Shown in pieces: positions 61,101 to 64,000 of a stretch of DNA of 64,000 nucleotides. The translations under genes were made by a program, and so were the position numbers. The DNA lies in contig CAUWGX010000006.1 of NCBI GenBank assembly GCA_963558565.1, positions 1 through 64,000 of the forward strand, read 5' to 3'. The first letter of the stretch is position 1; each line of letters opens with the position of its first letter. The notes under the pieces were generated by a model. That model was not told the DNA's origin, did not search any database, and worked only from the letters and a program-made list of their open reading frames with translations. The stretch is from Atopostipes sp963558565 (GTDB lineage Bacteria; Bacillota; Bacilli; Lactobacillales; Carnobacteriaceae_A).

Positions 61101-61247
61101 ATGATTCGGACACTTATTGGCCTGCTAATTTTATTTTGGTTTTTAGGACTTATATTAGATATTGGCGGGGCCGTTATCCATGTCTTACTTGTGATTGCCG
61201 TGATTATCTTCATCTTTGATTTGATTACTGGCAGAAAACGAGAGTAG
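61101..61247 (+). CDS. Small membrane protein, lmo0937/DUF5670-like (48 aa)
   Basis: A 48-residue protein of two hydrophobic segments (LIGLLILFWFLGLILDI and AVIHVLLVIAVIIFIFDLI) ending in TGRKRE. It matches the small lmo0937-type membrane proteins found across Firmicutes, whose role is unknown to me. AGAAGGAGTG before the ATG at 61101 fixes the start; longer in-frame upstream codons are not supported. Own terminator. Confidence 0.82.
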   Translation: MIRTLIGLLILFWFLGLILDIGGAVIHVLLVIAVIIFIFDLITGRKRE

Positions 61248-61278
61248 CTTTATTCATATTAAGCTTTCAAAAAAATTG

Positions 61279-61313
61279 GAGGTTAGGCGAATTGTCGTTT
61301 AACCTCTTTTTTA
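61279..61313 (+). terminator. Terminator after the lmo0937-like gene
   Basis: GAGGTTA (61279-61285) and TAACCTC with inner CGA/TCG pairing, followed by TTTTTT. Confidence 0.8.
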
Positions 61314-61389
61314 TATCCTATGTTTTTGCATCCGCTTTCAACTATTCGTTGTAAAGAAAATGGAAGAATCATTCTTTCAATCAAATCAA

Positions 61390-61418
61390 TTGTCAATAAG
61401 TTTCTCTAAGTATATACT
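61390..61418 (+). promoter_or_regulatory. Promoter of the 57-aa protein gene
   Basis: TTGTCA (61390-61395), 17-base spacer, TATACT (61413-61418), 37 bases before the ATG. Confidence 0.8.
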
Positions 61419-61455
61419 GGGGTTAGAGAAATAATATAAGAAAGGATGTTTTTAA

Positions 61456-61629
61456 ATGTCAGAATTGTACGAAGAACTGGAAAAAAAGGTCAATTCAACA
61501 GATACTGAAAAGCTAACGGATGTCGAAGAAGAACTTGTCCAAGCTAAAAACGATGGTGAAATTACTGAAAATGAATTCGATCGATTAATGGACGTTGTTA
61601 AGCATCGTTTAGGTGGATTTAATTTATAA
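61456..61629 (+). CDS. Small acidic cytosolic protein (57 aa)
   Basis: A 57-residue ORF with ribosome binding site AAAGGATG and an ATG at 61456. The sequence is helical and charged: MSELYEELEKKVN, then TDVEEELVQAKNDGEITENE and FDRLMDVVKHRLGGFNL. A predicted helix, a DGEITENEFD turn that looks like a short SHOCT-like element, and a second helix are visible. It has its own near-consensus promoter and a strong terminator, which supports an abundant transcript. Function unknown. Confidence 0.72.
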   Translation: MSELYEELEKKVNSTDTEKLTDVEEELVQAKNDGEITENEFDRLMDVVKHRLGGFNL

Positions 61630-61632
61630 AAC

Positions 61633-61677
61633 AAAAAAATACTGAGGGGAGTTACCCTGCTTCCCCCAGTATTTTTT
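61633..61677. terminator. Bidirectional terminator
   Basis: AAAAAATACTGAGGGG pairs with CCCCCAGTATTTTTT. It serves the 57-aa gene (plus) and the PTS EIIA gene (minus, stop at 61684). Confidence 0.85.
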
Positions 61678-61683
61678 AATGAT

Positions 61684-62025
61684 TTATTTAACAGAAACAT
61701 CTTTTCCGTCAATTTTACGGTAAACATCAATCACTTCTGTTGCTAAATCATTAAATGTAATAGCGTTCATCAGATGATCTTGACCATGAACCATTAATAA
61801 GGATAACTCCACCGTGTCGCCGCTCGCTTCTTTTGTTAAAAGATTTGTTTGTGACTGATGGGCTTTCCCTAAAGCTTCTTCAGCGTCATTTAACTTCTCA
61901 TCTGCGCCCTCAAAATCGCCACTTTTTGCAGCATAAATGGCTTCCATTGCGCTACTTTTTGCATCGCCACCGTGCATAATGAGATCCATAATTATTTCTA
62001 ATAATTTACCTTGTTCATCTGCCAT
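61684..62025 (-). CDS. PTS lactose/cellobiose-type EIIA
   Basis: A 113-residue all-helical EIIA of the lactose/cellobiose family, which passes phosphate from HPr to EIIB. The active-site His is in MVHGQDHLMNA near residue 77, and GDAKSSAMEAIYAAKSGDFEGA (residues 20-40) is the family helix pair. It follows the EIIB gene by 93 bases, with a long stem-loop between. No EIIC gene is in the window. Confidence 0.9.
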   Translation of the reverse strand: MADEQGKLLEIIMDLIMHGGDAKSSAMEAIYAAKSGDFEGADEKLNDAEEALGKAHQSQTNLLTKEASGDTVELSLLMVHGQDHLMNAITFNDLATEVIDVYRKIDGKDVSVK

Positions 62026-62060
62026 ATATATAAATGCTCCTTTTCTAAATCATAAATGTC

Positions 62061-62109
62061 TTTAACTAAATATAAACCGATCTAAAAGATCGATTTATAT
62101 TTAGTTAAA
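62061..62109. repeat. Long stem-loop between the EIIB and EIIA genes
   Basis: Arms 62061-62083 and 62087-62109 are complementary over 23 bases with one mismatch (a G-U pair in RNA on one strand) and an AAA loop. In the direction of the PTS genes no T-run follows, so it looks more like an mRNA processing or stability element than a plain terminator; on the plus strand TTTTT follows. Confidence 0.7.
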
Positions 62110-62118
62110 TTTTTCCAT

Positions 62119-62439
62119 CTATTCTTCCATTAAATCCAAGGCTGCTTGAAGAACTTTTTCTCCATTCACCATCCCATAATCTTGCATATTAATAATACCT
62201 ACTGGGATGCCAGTACCTTCTACTTTTTGTTCGAATTGAGATTTCATAAAACGTACTTGAGGCCCTAGTAATAAAACATCTACATCTTTGCTTTCTAGAC
62301 TTTCATTTGCTTCATTCGCTGAATTTGCAAAGATCTCTGCCTCGATGCCCTTCTCTTCTGCTGCTTTTTGCATTTTTGACACTAATAGTGATGTACTCAT
62401 ACCTGCAGCACATACTAGCATGATTGTTTTATCTGCCAT
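62119..62439 (-). CDS. PTS lactose/cellobiose-type EIIB
   Basis: A 106-residue EIIB with the phosphorylated Cys in MLVCAAGMSTSLLV near residue 9. DVLLLGPQVRFM near 57 completes the fold. The partner EIIA is downstream. The ATG at 62439 lies after TTGGAGG and nine bases; an in-frame ATG three codons earlier is too close. Promoter with a perfect cre site. The permease EIIC must be encoded elsewhere, possibly a cellobiose-type protein. Confidence 0.9.
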   Translation of the reverse strand: MADKTIMLVCAAGMSTSLLVSKMQKAAEEKGIEAEIFANSANEANESLESKDVDVLLLGPQVRFMKSQFEQKVEGTGIPVGIINMQDYGMVNGEKVLQAALDLMEE

Positions 62440-62495
62440 ACTCTTCATCCTCCAAAGCCATTCACTGATTCAACAGATTATTTGACCTCATTTTT

Positions 62496-62509
62496 TGATA
62501 ACGGTTTCA
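62496..62509 (-). promoter_or_regulatory. cre site (CcpA) in the EIIB leader
   Basis: TGAAACCGTTATCA on the minus strand matches TGWAANCGNTNWCA at all 14 positions. It lies just downstream of the expected transcription start, a position where CcpA represses. Confidence 0.75.
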
Positions 62510-62525
62510 GTTTGTTGACATATTA

Positions 62526-62554
62526 ATTATACTTTGAAAATGATATAATGTCTA
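62526..62554 (-). promoter_or_regulatory. Promoter of the EIIB-EIIA unit
   Basis: On the minus strand, TAGACA (62554-62549), 17-base spacer and TATAAT (62531-62526), about 17 bases upstream of the cre site. Confidence 0.75.
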
Positions 62555-62603
62555 GCAGAAAGGGTGAAATATAATTTCACTTCATACGTCTATTACAACT
62601 CTT

Positions 62604-63611
62604 TTATTTTTCTGATTCAAAAGTAATATCGGTTTGAACTCTTAGCTCGTGCAAAATAGTTGAGACTATTTTAGCTAAATTTGCGAGTTCTTTATAGCGA
62701 TCTAAAGTCGTTTTTTCTTCTTTATGATGAATCATCTGTGCAAAAGTCTCCGCTTCATAATACATTGTATTTTCATTTTGTTTTTCTAATGCAACAACTT
62801 GTTCTTCAAGTGTTTTAGCATCTACTCGTTTAGCTTGATGGATATCTGTAGCATGGTCCACAAGCAACGTTTCCTTTTCACCATAAAACTCGATACCTAT
62901 AAGCGAAGTCGTTATTTTACTAATTAAAATGGTCACATCGAACGTCTTATAACGGAGGATAATTGTCCCCATCCCATCGACACCTGTTTGAATTTTTCGC
63001 GGATAATAGTGCACCCCTTCAGGTTCTCCAAATAAAGCAACCGCTGTATAGATCGGATAAACACCTAAATCCATCAGTGCTCCACCAGCGAACTTCAGTG
63101 AAAAAATATTGGGTTCTTCTCCTGCTAATACCGCATCATAACGAGAAGAGTATTTTGCATAAGCGATCGTTGCTCCCTGAATATCGCCCCATTCATTTAA
63201 TAAGTTTTTTATTTTTTTGAAATTCGGCAGATATAGATGTCTTGCTGCTTCAAAAATAAAGACCTTATTTTCCTCAGCAACTTCTAACAATTCTTCCCAT
63301 TGTGACACATTTGTTGTCGCTGGTTTTTCCACGACTACATGCTTTTTAGCTTTTAAAGCTTGGAGAGCTTGTTCATAGTGCAGACTGTTTGGTGACGCAA
63401 TATAAATCACATCTAAAGATTCTTTTTGCATAAAGGTGTCTAAATCAGTCTCCACAGCTACTTCACCATACTTACTCGCAAACTCCTGTCCTTTTTCAGC
63501 TCTTCTTGAATAAACACTATCTAAGTGATAAAGATTTGTTTCCGAAGCTGCTTGAATAAAGCTGTCGGTAATCCAGCTCGTCCCTATTGTTCCTAAGTTC
63601 AATTTAGTCAT
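62604..63611 (-). CDS. Gfo/Idh/MocA family oxidoreductase
   Basis: A 335-residue NAD(P)-dependent oxidoreductase. The Rossmann fold begins LGTIGTSWITDSFIQAA, the conserved EKP motif is VVEKPATTN near residue 95, and the C-terminal catalytic alpha/beta domain (from about 125) has FAGGALMDLGVYPIYTAVAL. Family members act on sugars, inositols or dipyrrole-like compounds; the substrate is open. AAAGGAG precedes the ATG. It is upstream of the PTS genes but separated from them by their own promoter. Confidence 0.9.
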   Translation of the reverse strand: MTKLNLGTIGTSWITDSFIQAASETNLYHLDSVYSRRAEKGQEFASKYGEVAVETDLDTFMQKESLDVIYIASPNSLHYEQALQALKAKKHVVVEKPATTNVSQWEELLEVAEENKVFIFEAARHLYLPNFKKIKNLLNEWGDIQGATIAYAKYSSRYDAVLAGEEPNIFSLKFAGGALMDLGVYPIYTAVALFGEPEGVHYYPRKIQTGVDGMGTIILRYKTFDVTILISKITTSLIGIEFYGEKETLLVDHATDIHQAKRVDAKTLEEQVVALEKQNENTMYYEAETFAQMIHHKEEKTTLDRYKELANLAKIVSTILHELRVQTDITFESEK

Positions 63612-63643
63612 TGCTCATTCTCCTTTGATTATAATCGTTTTTA

Positions 63644-64000
63644 TTATTCAAACTCAATGACGACAATTTCAGGTCGATTATTGACTCGGAAAGGGAATCT
63701 TGAATTTCCAATCCCTCTTGTAACCACTAAACGACTATGTGGATATTTTTTATTCGTAAACAGGCCGAAGTCATAGGTGGGGTTAAAACCTTGCCCCGGA
63801 GAAAAAAGTCCACCAATGATCGGAAGGATGACCTGGCCACCATGAGCATGCCCCGCTAAAATTAAATCGGGTCGTTTTTCATTATTTTGTAAATACTTTT
63901 CAAAAAAATGCGGATAATGCGTTAACAAAATTTTAGGTTTATTTTTGTTCGCTGGTGAGAGCTTGATCTTTGCTAAAGGGTCTTTTTTGTTTGCAAGCGT
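63644..64000 (-). CDS. Metallophosphoesterase (YkuE-like), C-terminal part
   Basis: The coding frame continues without a stop to the right edge, so only about 118 C-terminal residues are visible. Metal-binding motifs LLTHYPHFF and LILAGHAHGGQ belong to calcineurin-type phosphoesterases; the tail FSPGQGFNPTYDFGLFTN and LVVTRGIGNSRFPFR is typical of the YkuE group of cell-surface or membrane-associated members. Substrate unknown. It may be co-transcribed with the oxidoreductase gene, 32 bases downstream. Confidence 0.88.
   Translation of the reverse strand, partial: TLANKKDPLAKIKLSPANKNKPKILLTHYPHFFEKYLQNNEKRPDLILAGHAHGGQVILPIIGGLFSPGQGFNPTYDFGLFTNKKYPHSRLVVTRGIGNSRFPFRVNNRPEIVVIEFE

Noticed and set aside
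1..64000. CRISPR arrays, insertion sequences, prophage or toxin-antitoxin modules
   Set aside because: No repeat-spacer pattern, transposase, integrase, attachment-site duplication or recognisable toxin-antitoxin pair was found on either strand.

Overview
The window is chromosomal DNA from an AT-rich, low-GC Gram-positive bacterium of the order Lactobacillales. Carnobacteriaceae or Aerococcaceae are plausible but I cannot fix the family. The evidence is the gene order of the conserved blocks (tseB-asnS-dnaD-nth, rnc-smc-HAD-ftsY-ylxM-ffh, rpsP-khpA-rimM-trmD), the YpiB, YlxM and KhpA families, LCP and TseB envelope proteins, AGGAGG-type ribosome binding sites and several PTS components. No phage, insertion sequence, CRISPR array, rRNA or replication origin was seen.

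Layout. 1-4.3 kb: the edge of a membrane-protein gene, tRNA-Ser(GGA), then minus-strand genes for a lipid kinase, a frameshifted PerR, a DUF697 GTPase, a YrrS-like protein and a MarR regulator with its palindromic operator. 4.5-6.2 kb: rqcH. 7.0-9.7 kb: an ABC transporter for manganese or zinc behind a DtxR/MntR-type operator. 9.9-14.6 kb: a rhodanese, then a beta-glucoside PTS permease and 6-phospho-beta-glucosidase, with a divergent GntR/UTRA regulator. 14.7-22.0 kb is the accessory region: small membrane proteins and lipoproteins around an RRNPP-type regulator followed by an unannotated 40-residue secreted pro-peptide, a decayed gene, and a three-gene ABC transporter of unknown substrate. 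22.2-25.1 kb: a TRAP transporter (dctPQM).

25.3-46.5 kb is a long, almost uninterrupted minus-strand core: nth, dnaD, asnS, tseB, dinG, cca, a MazG-like protein, ypiB, a TPR protein, a prepilin peptidase, trmD, rimM, khpA, rpsP, ffh, ylxM, ftsY, a Cof-type phosphatase, smc and rnc. 46.6-52.2 kb holds a DUF72 protein, a pseudouridine synthase, a nicotinamidase, a DUF368 (PopT) lipid-carrier transporter, a glutathione peroxidase and two unknown membrane proteins, one of which is an internal duplication. 52.3-58.1 kb: galM, UDP-glucose dehydrogenase, an LCP ligase, a glycosyltransferase and galE, a set suited to making sugar nucleotides and attaching polysaccharide to the wall. 58.2-64 kb: map, flavodoxin, an M29 aminopeptidase, two small proteins, orphan PTS EIIB and EIIA genes under a perfect cre site, an oxidoreductase and the end of a metallophosphoesterase.

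The best candidate for an undescribed system is the regulator/pro-peptide pair at 16016-17055. It has the architecture of a peptide quorum-sensing switch: a helix-turn-helix plus TPR-like receptor, and a co-transcribed short exported peptide with a proline-rich tail.
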